In this document: positions 54,454 through 64,000 of the stretch, one piece after another
Numbering within the stretch: the stretch's first letter is position 1
Layout of the letters: each line of letters starts with the position of its first letter
Assembly: GCF_023370075.1 (NCBI RefSeq)
Contig: NZ_CP097149.1
Coordinates: forward strand, 1,267,501 to 1,331,500
Direction of reading: 5' to 3'
Source: Deinococcus sp. QL22
GTDB lineage: Bacteria; Deinococcota; Deinococci; Deinococcales; Deinococcaceae
DNA length: 64,000 bases
Notes under the pieces: model-generated
What the model saw: only the letters and a program-made list of their open reading frames with translations
Database searches by the model: none
What the model was told of the DNA's origin: nothing
Made by a program: the position numbers and the translations under genes

Positions 54454-55187
54454 CACCCGAAGGCCAAGACCTGTTGCTGCGGGGCGGCGACGCGCTGGGG
54501 CTAGACCTCACGCCGCATCTGCCCGCTTTTGCCGAACTGCTGAGGCTGTTGCTGGAAGGCTCGGCCCGCACCAACCTCACCGCACTCAAGGAAGAGCCCG
54601 ACATCATCCTCAAGCACTTCGTGGATTCGCTGACCTGTCTGCAAGGTGGCTATCTGCACGGCGTTCACCGGGTCATAGACCTGGGCACAGGCGCGGGCTT
54701 TCCTGCCTTGCCACTGGCTATCGTGCAGCCTGACCTGCAACTGGTTCCGGTGGATTCCACCCGCAAAAAGATAGAGTTTGTGGCCGCCACCGCCGCTGCA
54801 CTGGGCCTGACCAACGTGAATCCTTTGGTGGGCCGCGCCGAGGAACTGGGCCAAGATCCCGAACACCGCCAACGCTATGACCGCGTAGTCGTGCGTGCCG
54901 TGGCCGCCCTGCCAATCCTGGCAGAACTGGCCCTGCCTCTGCTCCGCGAAAACGGCTTGCTGGTGGCGCAAAAAGGCCCGATCAGCAATGAGGAACTGAA
55001 CGCGGGCCGCCGTGCATCGGGAGAAGTGGGCGGCAAAGTGCAAGTGGTTGACCCCTTCACGCTGCCGATTCTGGGCGACGCCCGCACTCTGATCGTGATT
55101 GAGAAGCTGAAGCCGACCCCCGCCAAATATCCCCGGCGTCCGGGCGTACCGAACCATCAACCGCTCTTCTGGAACGGCAATACGTGA
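54450..55187 (+). CDS. rsmG: 16S rRNA (guanine-527-N7)-methyltransferase RsmG
   Basis: A 245-residue SAM methyltransferase (formerly GidB). The SAM loop is [17 protein letters not shown], with [12 protein letters not shown] after strand 2 and [13 protein letters not shown] in the catalytic region. Coupled to the previous gene by an ATGA overlap. Loss in other bacteria gives low-level streptomycin resistance. Confidence 0.94.
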   Translation: MTPEGQDLLLRGGDALGLDLTPHLPAFAELLRLLLEGSARTNLTALKEEPDIILKHFVDSLTCLQGGYLHGVHRVIDLGTGAGFPALPLAIVQPDLQLVPVDSTRKKIEFVAATAAALGLTNVNPLVGRAEELGQDPEHRQRYDRVVVRAVAALPILAELALPLLRENGLLVAQKGPISNEELNAGRRASGEVGGKVQVVDPFTLPILGDARTLIVIEKLKPTPAKYPRRPGVPNHQPLFWNGNT

Positions 55188-55269
55188 GACGGCTCTGCTC
55201 TACCGTAACGCACCTGGCCCGCCCAATAACGGTATCTTCACTGGCGATGCTCGCAGTTAAGGAACGCTC

Positions 55270-56860
<1,591 letters not shown>

Positions 56861-56886
56861 GTCTAAGGAAGAGCTTAAACACAGGA

Positions 56887-56913
56887 GGGGAGAGGCATTA
56901 ATGGCCTCTCCCC
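56887..56913. terminator. Hairpin between parB and the VanW gene
   Basis: GGGGAGAGGC (56887-56896) pairs with GCCTCTCCCC (56904-56913) over a 7-nt loop, between convergent stops. It lacks a clear T-run but probably ends both transcripts. Confidence 0.7.
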
Positions 56914-56928
56914 CTAGAGTTCTAGAGT

Positions 56929-58410
56929 TTATCGGCGCGTGCCGACCAAGAAGATGTTGGGCCAAGGGCGATACACACTCCGCAGGGTGTCCTGTTTGAA
57001 AGTTTGCCCATTGCGGATAAATTTGCGGGTGACTTCTAACGTGGCTCCGGGGGCCGCCCAGTCGACTTGTTTGCGCTGTCCGGCGGGCAGGGTGGAATCG
57101 GAAATCAGGCGGTCGACGGGCGAGGCGCGGGTGGCGAGAGTGCGGGGCGTGCCGACCTCTACCGTGTAGTCACGGGCCTTGCCGAACACGGCGATGCTCA
57201 GGCGGGCTTCTTCATCGTTCCAGTCGGTCTGGAACCAGAGTGCGCCGCCTGTATCGTTGGCAAATTTCAGGTCGAGTGTGGGCTGGTATACCGCTGCGTC
57301 GAGGCCCGAAGGATCGTAGTAGCGCACCTGGTACGAGTGATTCTGGCGCTGGGTGGCTGTCAAGCCCGCGCCGTAGAGGGTACGAAACACAGTGGTACTG
57401 ACCTGACAGATGCCGCCGCCCACGCCGTCGACGGTGCGTTCGCCAGAAATGACCAACCCAGTCACGAAGCCGTTTTGGGTGTTGATCGCGCCTACGGCCT
57501 GATTGAACGAGAAGACCTTGCCCTCGATCAGGCGGTCTTTGAAGCGCGACGCGCCGACGTGAATATTGGTGACACGGGCTGGGCTGCTGCCGTAGTAGTT
57601 GGTTTCGCCGGTGCCCAAGTGCTGCGTAATCCCGCGTGAGACAAAGAAATTCAGCGTGCGCTCCGGGGCTACCTGTCCAGACACGATCACGCTGGCCTGC
57701 ACGCCCTGCGGGTTTTTCAACACTGTTTCGATGCTGGCGCGGGTCTTGTCCATATTGATGATCAGGCCGTTGCGCTGCACGATAGACCAGCCGTCCCACA
57801 GCTCTTCAAAGCGGGCATTTTCAGGTTTGGAGGGCAGATCGGCCACAAATTTCTTCAGGTCGGCTTCCAGGGAAGCACTGATGCTGCCCCCACGCTGCCG
57901 CAACTGGGTCACCCGCGCAGCGGAAACAGTCAGGGTACGGGTGAAGGGCAACGTGGTTTTTTTGCCGTCGACCAGCGCAGGCCACTCGGCACGCACCGTG
58001 ATCAGCAGCGGCGCGGTGCGGGGGGGCGTGACCTTCACGCTGGGTTCCGGGGGCGTGGGTGCGGGCTGGGCAGGGTCGGCGGGCGGAGTCGGCACAGGCT
58101 CCGGCATCGGCTCTGTGGGTGGTGCGGGCGGCACGACTTCTGGGGGCACTTCTACAGGTGGAACGGGTATAGGTGGAGGAGCAGGCGGCGTAACACCGGG
58201 AGGCGTGGGCGGCAGAGGCAACACCGGAATCACGATTGGCGCGGGTGCAGCGGGCGGCGTCGGCGTGGGTTGCGCCACAGGCGGCACAGCAATGGGCGGT
58301 GTATCTATCTGCGCTGCCGTCTGCGCCACCGCGCCGCCCAAGAGTGCCGCACCCAATACCGCACTCATCAGCACAGTCCATGTTCCTACACGCCTCGATT
58401 GACCCTTCAT
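56929..58410 (-). CDS. VanW-family exported protein with Pro-rich region
   Basis: A 493-residue protein: signal peptide or anchor (residues about 8-30), a Pro-rich stretch with PTP/PPA repeats (about 35-125), a middle beta-rich part and a VanW domain ([58 protein letters not shown]). VanW domains occur in wall-associated proteins of uncertain function. ATG 58410 gives the signal peptide; the longer frame is rejected. Confidence 0.85.
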   Translation of the reverse strand: MKGQSRRVGTWTVLMSAVLGAALLGGAVAQTAAQIDTPPIAVPPVAQPTPTPPAAPAPIVIPVLPLPPTPPGVTPPAPPPIPVPPVEVPPEVVPPAPPTEPMPEPVPTPPADPAQPAPTPPEPSVKVTPPRTAPLLITVRAEWPALVDGKKTTLPFTRTLTVSAARVTQLRQRGGSISASLEADLKKFVADLPSKPENARFEELWDGWSIVQRNGLIINMDKTRASIETVLKNPQGVQASVIVSGQVAPERTLNFFVSRGITQHLGTGETNYYGSSPARVTNIHVGASRFKDRLIEGKVFSFNQAVGAINTQNGFVTGLVISGERTVDGVGGGICQVSTTVFRTLYGAGLTATQRQNHSYQVRYYDPSGLDAAVYQPTLDLKFANDTGGALWFQTDWNDEEARLSIAVFGKARDYTVEVGTPRTLATRASPVDRLISDSTLPAGQRKQVDWAAPGATLEVTRKFIRNGQTFKQDTLRSVYRPWPNIFLVGTRR

Positions 58411-58486
58411 GCTCGGCAGTATTTCACGCGCTCCAGACTGAATTGTGAAGCGCGTGAACGTGAAGACGGGCGTGCTGTCAGGCCGT

Positions 58487-59488
58487 TTAGCGAGTGACCA
58501 AGGCTGAGTTTTCCAGTTGCCGGCCAATCTCGGCCACCGCTGCCACCGCATGATGCCGTCCGTTTTCAATAAATACCTGATTGGTCTTGCCTGCAAAGCC
58601 CGCGCTACCTACCACGAACAGGCCCGGCGTGCTGCTTTCGTACGCATCTGACATGACCAAGCAGGCGTCTGGGTGCTGCGCCAGATTCAAACCGTCCAGA
58701 AAACTGAGGTCGGGACGGTAGCCGGTCAGGGCAAAAGTGAAATGGGTGGGGAGTTCAAACGTGCTGCCATCGGCCCGCTCGATTCGTGCCATGTCAGGCA
58801 GGATTTCGACCACCCGTGAGTTGAAATGTGCGGCGATGCTGCCTTCCTTGATCCGGTTCTCCAGGTCAGGGCGTACCCAATATTTGATGGTGGATTTGAG
58901 TTCGGGCGCACGCACCACCATCGTCACCTTCGCCCCGCCGCGCCACAGATCAAGGGCGGCGTCGGCGGCGCTGTTGCCCGCACCGATTACGGTCACGTTG
59001 AGGCCCATAAACGGGTGCGCCTCGGTGTAATAGTGCGACACGTTGTCGCCGTCCTCGCCGGGAATGCCGAGGTGCAGGGGATTGTCGTAGTAGCCCGTCG
59101 CCACGATCACGCGCCGCGCTTCCACCACGCCGGGGGTGCCGTCCCGTGCCTCGATTTCCAGCGTGAAGCCTGCCGGGGCCGCGTGAATCTCGGTCACGGT
59201 GGTGTACTGCTCCACGTTCAATTCCTCGCGCTGCGTCACAAGGCGGTAGTACATCAGGGCGTCGCGGCGATCCGGCTTGTCGTGGCCCGTCACCATCGGA
59301 TGATTGCCGATTTCCAGTTCAGGGGCGGTGGTAAAAAACGTCATGTAGGTGGGGTACTCAAAAATGGCGTTGACCACGCAGCCCTTTTCCAGCACCACGT
59401 AACTCAGGCCAGCCCGTTTGCAGGCGATAGCTGCCGCGAGTCCCACCGGGCCAGCGCCCACGATTGCCACATCTATCAGACCACTCAT
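58487..59488 (-). CDS. ypdA: YpdA-family putative bacillithiol disulfide reductase
   Basis: A 333-residue FAD and NADPH flavoprotein. FAD loop [21 protein letters not shown], second nucleotide loop [21 protein letters not shown], and [12 protein letters not shown] plus [24 protein letters not shown] match YpdA (Bdr), which reduces bacillithiol disulfide. It lacks a thioredoxin-reductase CXXC pair, as YpdA does. Deinococci are reported to make bacillithiol. ATG 59488 is favoured over ATG 59497, three codons upstream. Confidence 0.88.
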   Translation of the reverse strand: MSGLIDVAIVGAGPVGLAAAIACKRAGLSYVVLEKGCVVNAIFEYPTYMTFFTTAPELEIGNHPMVTGHDKPDRRDALMYYRLVTQREELNVEQYTTVTEIHAAPAGFTLEIEARDGTPGVVEARRVIVATGYYDNPLHLGIPGEDGDNVSHYYTEAHPFMGLNVTVIGAGNSAADAALDLWRGGAKVTMVVRAPELKSTIKYWVRPDLENRIKEGSIAAHFNSRVVEILPDMARIERADGSTFELPTHFTFALTGYRPDLSFLDGLNLAQHPDACLVMSDAYESSTPGLFVVGSAGFAGKTNQVFIENGRHHAVAAVAEIGRQLENSALVTR

Positions 59489-59610
59489 GCCGCCCATTCT
59501 GGCAGGGGAGAGGAGAGCAGACCGTAAGGCAGGGCGTCTAAGGGCCGAGGGGTTTAGGAACGGCGGCTCTGTTCTGCCCACTGTTTGCCACTCACCGTTA
59601 AACTGAGCGC

Positions 59611-61020
59611 ATGACCGACACCCGCCAACCTTCAACCCGCACCGAGTCCGACACGATGGGCAAGCTGGAAGTCGCCTCTGACCGGTATTGGGGCGCACAG
59701 ACCGAGCGCAGCATTCACAATTTCCCGATCGGGCGCGATACGTTCGTGTGGGGCCGACCCGTTATTCAGGCATTGGGGATTTTGAAAAAGGGCGCAGCGC
59801 AGGCCAATGCCGACCTGGGCGAATTGCCGCAGGATGTGGCCGATCTGATCGTGCGGGCCGCCGATGAAGTGATCGCGGGCACGCTGGACAGCCATTTTCC
59901 GCTGGTGGTGTTTCAGACCGGAAGCGGCACCCAGAGCAACATGAACGCCAACGAGGTGATTTCCAACCGCGCCATAGAACTGGCGGGCGGCGTGCTGGGC
60001 AGCAAAGCGCCCGTCCATCCTAACGACCACGTGAACCGGGGCCAGAGCAGCAACGACACCTTTCCCACCGCCATGCACATCGCCGTGGTGCTGGAACTGA
60101 ACCACCGCCTGTACGGCAGCGTGGGCAAATTGCGCGGCACCCTGCACGCCAAAGCCGGGCAACACGCCGGACTGGTGAAGGTGGGGCGCACGCACCTGCA
60201 AGACGCCACGCCCATCACGCTGGGCCAGGAAATCGGCGGCTGGGTGGCCCAACTGGACTACGCATTGGCCGAAGTGAAACACGCCGAAGCGGGCCTATAC
60301 GACCTTGCCATCGGCGGTACGGCAGTCGGCACAGGCCTGAACGCGCACCCCAAATTTGGCGACCTGGCCGCGCAGAAATATGAGGCAGAAACGGGCTTCC
60401 CCTTCCGCTCGGCAGAGAACAAATTTGCAGCCCTGAGCGCCCACGACGCGCTGGTGCAGACCTCGGCGGCGTTGCGCACTCTGGCAGGCGCACTGATGAA
60501 AATGGCGAACGACGTGCGCTGGCTTGCCAGTGGCCCCCGCAACGGCATCGGCGAAATTGTGATTCCCGAAAACGAACCCGGCTCCAGCATCATGCCCGGC
60601 AAGGTGAACCCGACCCAGAGCGAGGCGCTGACGATGGTGGCGACCCGCGTGTTTGGCAACGACGCGACGGTGGCCTTTGCGGGCAGTCAGGGCAATTTTC
60701 AACTGAACGTGTTCAAGCCCGTGATGGTTCACGCCGTGCTGGAAAGCATTCGCCTGATTGCCGATGCCAGCCTCGCCTTCAACGACAACTGCGCGGTGGG
60801 CATAGAGCCGAACCTCGCCAAGATTGAAGAAAACCTGAGCATCAACCTGATGCAGGTCACGGCGCTGAACAAGCACATCGGGTACGACAAGGCCGCTGCC
60901 ATTGCCAAAAAAGCGCACAAGGAAGGCAGCAGCCTGCGCGAAGCGGCAGTGGCACTGGGTTACGTCACTGACGAAGAATTTACGGCGTGGGTGATTCCGC
61001 TGGAGATGACGCACAACTGA
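59611..61020 (+). CDS. fumC: Class II fumarate hydratase
   Basis: A 469-residue iron-independent fumarase of the citric acid cycle. Motifs are [62 protein letters not shown] and the signature [22 protein letters not shown] lies 6 nt before the ATG. Oxidation-stable, which suits an oxidant-resistant organism. Confidence 0.97.
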   Translation: MTDTRQPSTRTESDTMGKLEVASDRYWGAQTERSIHNFPIGRDTFVWGRPVIQALGILKKGAAQANADLGELPQDVADLIVRAADEVIAGTLDSHFPLVVFQTGSGTQSNMNANEVISNRAIELAGGVLGSKAPVHPNDHVNRGQSSNDTFPTAMHIAVVLELNHRLYGSVGKLRGTLHAKAGQHAGLVKVGRTHLQDATPITLGQEIGGWVAQLDYALAEVKHAEAGLYDLAIGGTAVGTGLNAHPKFGDLAAQKYEAETGFPFRSAENKFAALSAHDALVQTSAALRTLAGALMKMANDVRWLASGPRNGIGEIVIPENEPGSSIMPGKVNPTQSEALTMVATRVFGNDATVAFAGSQGNFQLNVFKPVMVHAVLESIRLIADASLAFNDNCAVGIEPNLAKIEENLSINLMQVTALNKHIGYDKAAAIAKKAHKEGSSLREAAVALGYVTDEEFTAWVIPLEMTHN

Positions 61021-61086
61021 GGATGGGTGTGTGATCTGGAAAAGCACGCATCAATTGGCCACCACGCAGTTCTCACTCACCACTGA

Positions 61087-61374
61087 CTATTCACTGCTCA
61101 CGGCACCCCGCGATTCCTGCACCTCGAACACCCACGATTTGGCCCCGGCAGGTAGCGCAAGCTGGGGCGCGGGGCAAGCCCACCGGCTGGCAATCAGCAG
61201 CAATCCCGGTTGGGCGGGACTAACCAGCAATTCTGCGCCCAAGAATCCGGGTTGGGACTGCAACGTGTGCAGATGGGCGCTGAGGGCCGTAGCCACCAGG
61301 CCGTCGCCGTTATCGCGGGCTTCGACATACTGCACCTGAACGGGGAATAGGGCGGCAGGCTCAGCAGCGGGCAT
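61087..61374 (-). CDS. Small protein with ABM-like (dimeric ferredoxin-like) fold
   Basis: A 95-residue protein. VQYVEARDNGDGLVATALSA and HLHTLQSQPGFLGAELLVSP then LLLIASRW follow the antibiotic-biosynthesis-monooxygenase pattern of a small dimeric alpha/beta barrel. The conserved His and Trp positions are only partly kept. Function unknown; the family includes heme-degrading and quinol monooxygenases. Confidence 0.65.
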   Translation of the reverse strand: MPAAEPAALFPVQVQYVEARDNGDGLVATALSAHLHTLQSQPGFLGAELLVSPAQPGLLLIASRWACPAPQLALPAGAKSWVFEVQESRGAVSSE

Positions 61375-61477
61375 CAGCCTATGCTAGCGGCTCAGGTTCT
61401 CCTCACCCAAATGGGGGACTGACCTGTCAATTACGGCTCTCTTCATCCTTCAGACGCGCTAGGCTACGGTTCATACC

Positions 61478-63178
61478 GTGTCCTCCTTCCCCTCTGCCAC
61501 TGAGTTTGACGATGTTCCTGTGTCGCCTGCGGTGATTCAGTGGGCGTCCAACTGGCGTGTACAGGCCCTCAGATTGCTGGGAGCGGGCCGAATACAGCAA
61601 GCACTCTGGCCGATGGCGCGGGCCAACGCGGGCGGCGATCTTTGGGCGCGGGCCACCCTGGGGCATATTTACGCGCTCCTGGGGCTAGAAGCCTCTGCCG
61701 GGCGACTTGAGACAGCGGCCCTGAACCACTTGACCCATCAGAGCCTGGGCGGCGATGACCTGGCGGGCGTGGCCTTGGCCTGTGCGCAGGCTTGGGCAGC
61801 GCTGCGTGAAGCCGGAACCCGGCCCCAGCAGATCAACTGGCAGCGGGCCTTTCAGTGCGTGCAGCTAGCGACCAGAGTGCCCTCTCCGTTGGCCCCGCAC
61901 CTCTGGCTGGCGTTGGCACGGGGACTGCGTGAGGCAGGCGAGGCGGCGCAGGCAGGGCGGGCACTTCAGGCGGCCCTCACAGCACAGGGCAAGGCAGACC
62001 CCGCACTTCCAGCGGATGCCTGGGTAGAAATTTGGGCTGATGTTTGGATCGCCGAATGGGCACTGGTCACTTCTGAGGTGGTCTGTGCCGACAAGGCATC
62101 CGAAGAGAATCGCCCAACACCGACGCCCGGTACGGTCGGCCCGGATGCGCGGGCGCTCAGAGCATTGGCCGCGCTGCAACATCACGGCAACGTGGGCACA
62201 CTAGCCGAACTGGCCGACGCTCTGGAGGCCGTAGAGCGGGTAGATTTGCGCCGCACCTGTGCCTTTGCCCTGGCCGAATGCCTGAGCGTACTGGGCGCAC
62301 ACCGCGCCGCCTTGGCTGCCATGCACGCTTATCCTCTGTTTCCCCGTCCCACTGGACCGCGTGACTGGGCCTGCCGGGGAATCCTGCTTCGCCGCCAACA
62401 CCACGACTGCGCCGCCCTGCGCGACCTGGACGCGGCCCTGAGTGTGCCCGACAGCTTGCCGCCACCGCTTCGGGTCAGGATCAGTCTGCACCGCGCCGAC
62501 CTGCTGTACCGCCAACACCGTGTGCCAGAAGCACTCGACAGCTTGCGGGAAGCGTTGCCCGCTCTGATAGGTCTGAGCGCACCGTATCTGCTGGCCCCCG
62601 ACCTGGCAGAACTGACCACACTGATGCAATTGGCGGCCTTGGAACCTGACCTGAGCAGTTGGGCAGAGCAGGCATATGGAGCCGCGAATCGGCGTGAATC
62701 AGCGTCAGCAGAGGTCTCGTCAGGCTGGACGCTGGACACTCTAGGTCAGGCTACCCTGCGCCGGGGCGGTCAGGCCGTGCCTCTGCGCTGGCCCGAAACC
62801 CCCCTCCTGATCGCCTACCTGACTTTGCAGGGCGAAGTGACCCGCATGCAGGCTGAACTGGATTTGTTTCCCGATTTGCCGCCCAAACTGACGCTGGCCC
62901 TCTTCCGGCAAGCTCTGGCTGAACTCCGCACCCACTTTGGCGCGGACGCCGTGCGCGTGGGGGGCCCCAAACGCTACCCCACCTATACGCTGCTGATTCC
63001 CGTGGCATTGGATATTCAGCGCCCTAGCGCAGTGGCCGCCGCGCCGGGACTGTTTTTGCCGCACCTTCCCCACACCGGTTGGGTCGCCGAACGCCGAACG
63101 TTGCACCGCCTGACCGATCAGCATTTTGTAGAGCAACAAACAAAGAAGCAGGCCAAAGAAGGACACTTCAGCGGATAG
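61478..63178 (+). CDS. Helical-repeat protein with C-terminal winged-helix domain
   Basis: A 566-residue soluble protein. Residues about 30-410 are Ala/Leu-rich helical repeats resembling TPRs (WARATLGHIYALLG; LALARGLREAGEAAQAGRAL). The last 130 residues resemble the DNA-binding winged helix of SARP/BTAD regulators (QATLRRGGQAVPLRW; LLIAYLTLQGEVTRMQAELDLF; LALFRQALAELRTHFG; VGGPKRYPTYTL). This order is the reverse of SARPs. The GTG start is 7 nt after TACGGT. Function unknown, possibly regulatory. Confidence 0.72.
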   Translation: MSSFPSATEFDDVPVSPAVIQWASNWRVQALRLLGAGRIQQALWPMARANAGGDLWARATLGHIYALLGLEASAGRLETAALNHLTHQSLGGDDLAGVALACAQAWAALREAGTRPQQINWQRAFQCVQLATRVPSPLAPHLWLALARGLREAGEAAQAGRALQAALTAQGKADPALPADAWVEIWADVWIAEWALVTSEVVCADKASEENRPTPTPGTVGPDARALRALAALQHHGNVGTLAELADALEAVERVDLRRTCAFALAECLSVLGAHRAALAAMHAYPLFPRPTGPRDWACRGILLRRQHHDCAALRDLDAALSVPDSLPPPLRVRISLHRADLLYRQHRVPEALDSLREALPALIGLSAPYLLAPDLAELTTLMQLAALEPDLSSWAEQAYGAANRRESASAEVSSGWTLDTLGQATLRRGGQAVPLRWPETPLLIAYLTLQGEVTRMQAELDLFPDLPPKLTLALFRQALAELRTHFGADAVRVGGPKRYPTYTLLIPVALDIQRPSAVAAAPGLFLPHLPHTGWVAERRTLHRLTDQHFVEQQTKKQAKEGHFSG

Positions 63179-63279
63179 AACTGAGAGCAGGCAAAGCGGC
63201 GTCTAGAGGTCAAGAGTCCGGGGGCCAAAGAAACGACGCCAAACTTCGGTGAAGCCTTTCACGCTATCACCGCCTGCGC

Positions 63280-64000
63280 TCAGTACAAACTCAGCGGATC
63301 GCGTGGATTCCAGCGCAGGTAGGTTCCAAAATGCAGATGCGGCCCTGTAGACCGGCCTGTGTTTCCTACCCGCCCAATCGGTTGCCCACGCGTAACCAGT
63401 TCGCCCTGTTTGGCCAGGTTGGCACTTAGGTGGGCGTAGCGGGTGATCCACCCATCAGGATGCTGAAGAACCACCGTCCAGCCCCAGCCCCGGTCAAAAT
63501 CGGGCCGAGATTCCAGCACCCGCCCGCTGCGGGCCGCCCGCACCAAGGTTCCAGTGGGAGCCACTATATCTATGCCGTAGTGCATCTCACGCACGCCGTC
63601 TAGCACGCGGGAACCGTAATCGCTGCTGACGTTGCGGTACCCAGCCACCGGCCACAGCCAAGCGCCGGATGATGCCGGCAAAACAGGATTGACCCGGATC
63701 GCGGCGGGGCGCACAGTAGCGGCGGTGGCTGTGCGTGCGGCCACCGTGCGGGCCGGAATCTGAATAATTGCGCCTACCCACACGGGTTTTCCGCCCGCGT
63801 ATTTGGGATTGGCCCGCACCAACTGTGTCAGGGTCAGGCCCACCCGCTGAGCGATGAAGGTCAGATTCTCGCCTGCCTTGACGCGGTACCGGGTGGCAGG
63901 CAACACGCGCCCTGGCAGGCTCAGCACCCGGCCCGCCTGAACCGAATTGGCGTCGCGCAGGGCAGGATTGGCCGCCCGCAACTGCGCTACCGTCAGGCCC
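63280..64000 (-). CDS. LysM-M23 peptidoglycan endopeptidase (C-terminal part)
   Basis: The frame runs off the window end, so the N-terminus and any signal peptide are missing. The visible part holds the end of one LysM (LTVAQLRAANPALRD), a full second LysM (YRVKAGENLTFIAQRVGLTL) and an M23 metallopeptidase domain with zinc and catalytic residues in HYGIDIVAP, RYAHLSA and HLHFGTYL. It should cleave peptidoglycan cross-links outside the cell. Confidence 0.92.
   Translation of the reverse strand, partial: GLTVAQLRAANPALRDANSVQAGRVLSLPGRVLPATRYRVKAGENLTFIAQRVGLTLTQLVRANPKYAGGKPVWVGAIIQIPARTVAARTATAATVRPAAIRVNPVLPASSGAWLWPVAGYRNVSSDYGSRVLDGVREMHYGIDIVAPTGTLVRAARSGRVLESRPDFDRGWGWTVVLQHPDGWITRYAHLSANLAKQGELVTRGQPIGRVGNTGRSTGPHLHFGTYLRWNPRDPLSLY

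Noticed and set aside
55188..55269. Replication origin (DnaA boxes) near the gid-par genes
   Set aside because: No TTATCCACA-like cluster is visible in the gaps at 52045-52152, 53959-54060 or 55188-55269; the origin may lie outside the window.

Overview
The window looks like a chromosomal segment of a Deinococcus species. The reasons are a GC-rich sequence, a MurE-led wall pathway whose substrate motif is non-canonical (deinococci use L-ornithine), a YpdA/Bdr-type bacillithiol disulfide reductase, a response regulator resembling DrRRA, and many genes whose start codon lies only 6-8 nt after a TANNNT -10 box, the leaderless arrangement reported for Deinococcus. Nothing suggests a plasmid or prophage. 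The only mobile DNA seen is two insertion sequences, one IS630-type and one IS1-type.

Layout. 1-9.7 kb: the 3' end of hemW, apgM, trmH, an ASCH protein, a class II photolyase, a TRIC-type channel, rpmF (L32), a beta-carbonic anhydrase, a UbiA/MqnP prenyltransferase and small Deinococcus-type proteins. 9.77-10.86 kb: a decayed IS630 element with intact ends. 11-17.7 kb: a class III nucleotide cyclase, an OmpR-type regulator/histidine kinase pair, argR, coaBC, lpd and tRNA-Arg(CCU). 17.8-26.9 kb: several GNAT acetyltransferases, an M3 peptidase, a membrane protein, an IS1-family element with an 8-bp target duplication, two repeated strong-promoter/terminator micro-units, trmK, a YqhA-type membrane protein and a MOSC protein. 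27-35.6 kb: murE, two deoxynucleoside kinases, an HtrA protease coupled to a cysteine-less FmdB-like protein, a glmS ribozyme followed by glmS, a GNAT and a Crp/Fnr regulator. 35.9-45.8 kb: an acyl-CoA dehydrogenase, a three-gene envelope cluster with an orphan TAXI binding protein, pdxY, tkt and an SDR oxidoreductase. 45.8-49.9 kb: a branched-chain 2-oxoacid dehydrogenase operon (E1alpha, E1beta, small membrane protein, E2); its E3 partner may be the lpd 30 kb away. 50.4-56.9 kb: a class V aminotransferase, then mnmG, two parS-like sites, a LAGLIDADG-like protein, rsmG, parA and parB, the classic origin-proximal gid-par block. 56.9-64 kb: a VanW protein, ypdA, fumC, an ABM-like protein, a TPR/winged-helix protein and a LysM-M23 peptidase cut by the window end.

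The most unusual features are two near-identical units at about 24.65-24.94 kb, each a consensus sigma-70 promoter followed within about 20 nt of the predicted start by an intrinsic terminator; the stand-alone LAGLIDADG-like gene directly abutting a parS-like site between mnmG and rsmG; and the glmS self-cleaving riboswitch. All calls come from reading the sequence. No database search was possible, so identities of hypothetical proteins and family assignments of weakly conserved ones remain open.
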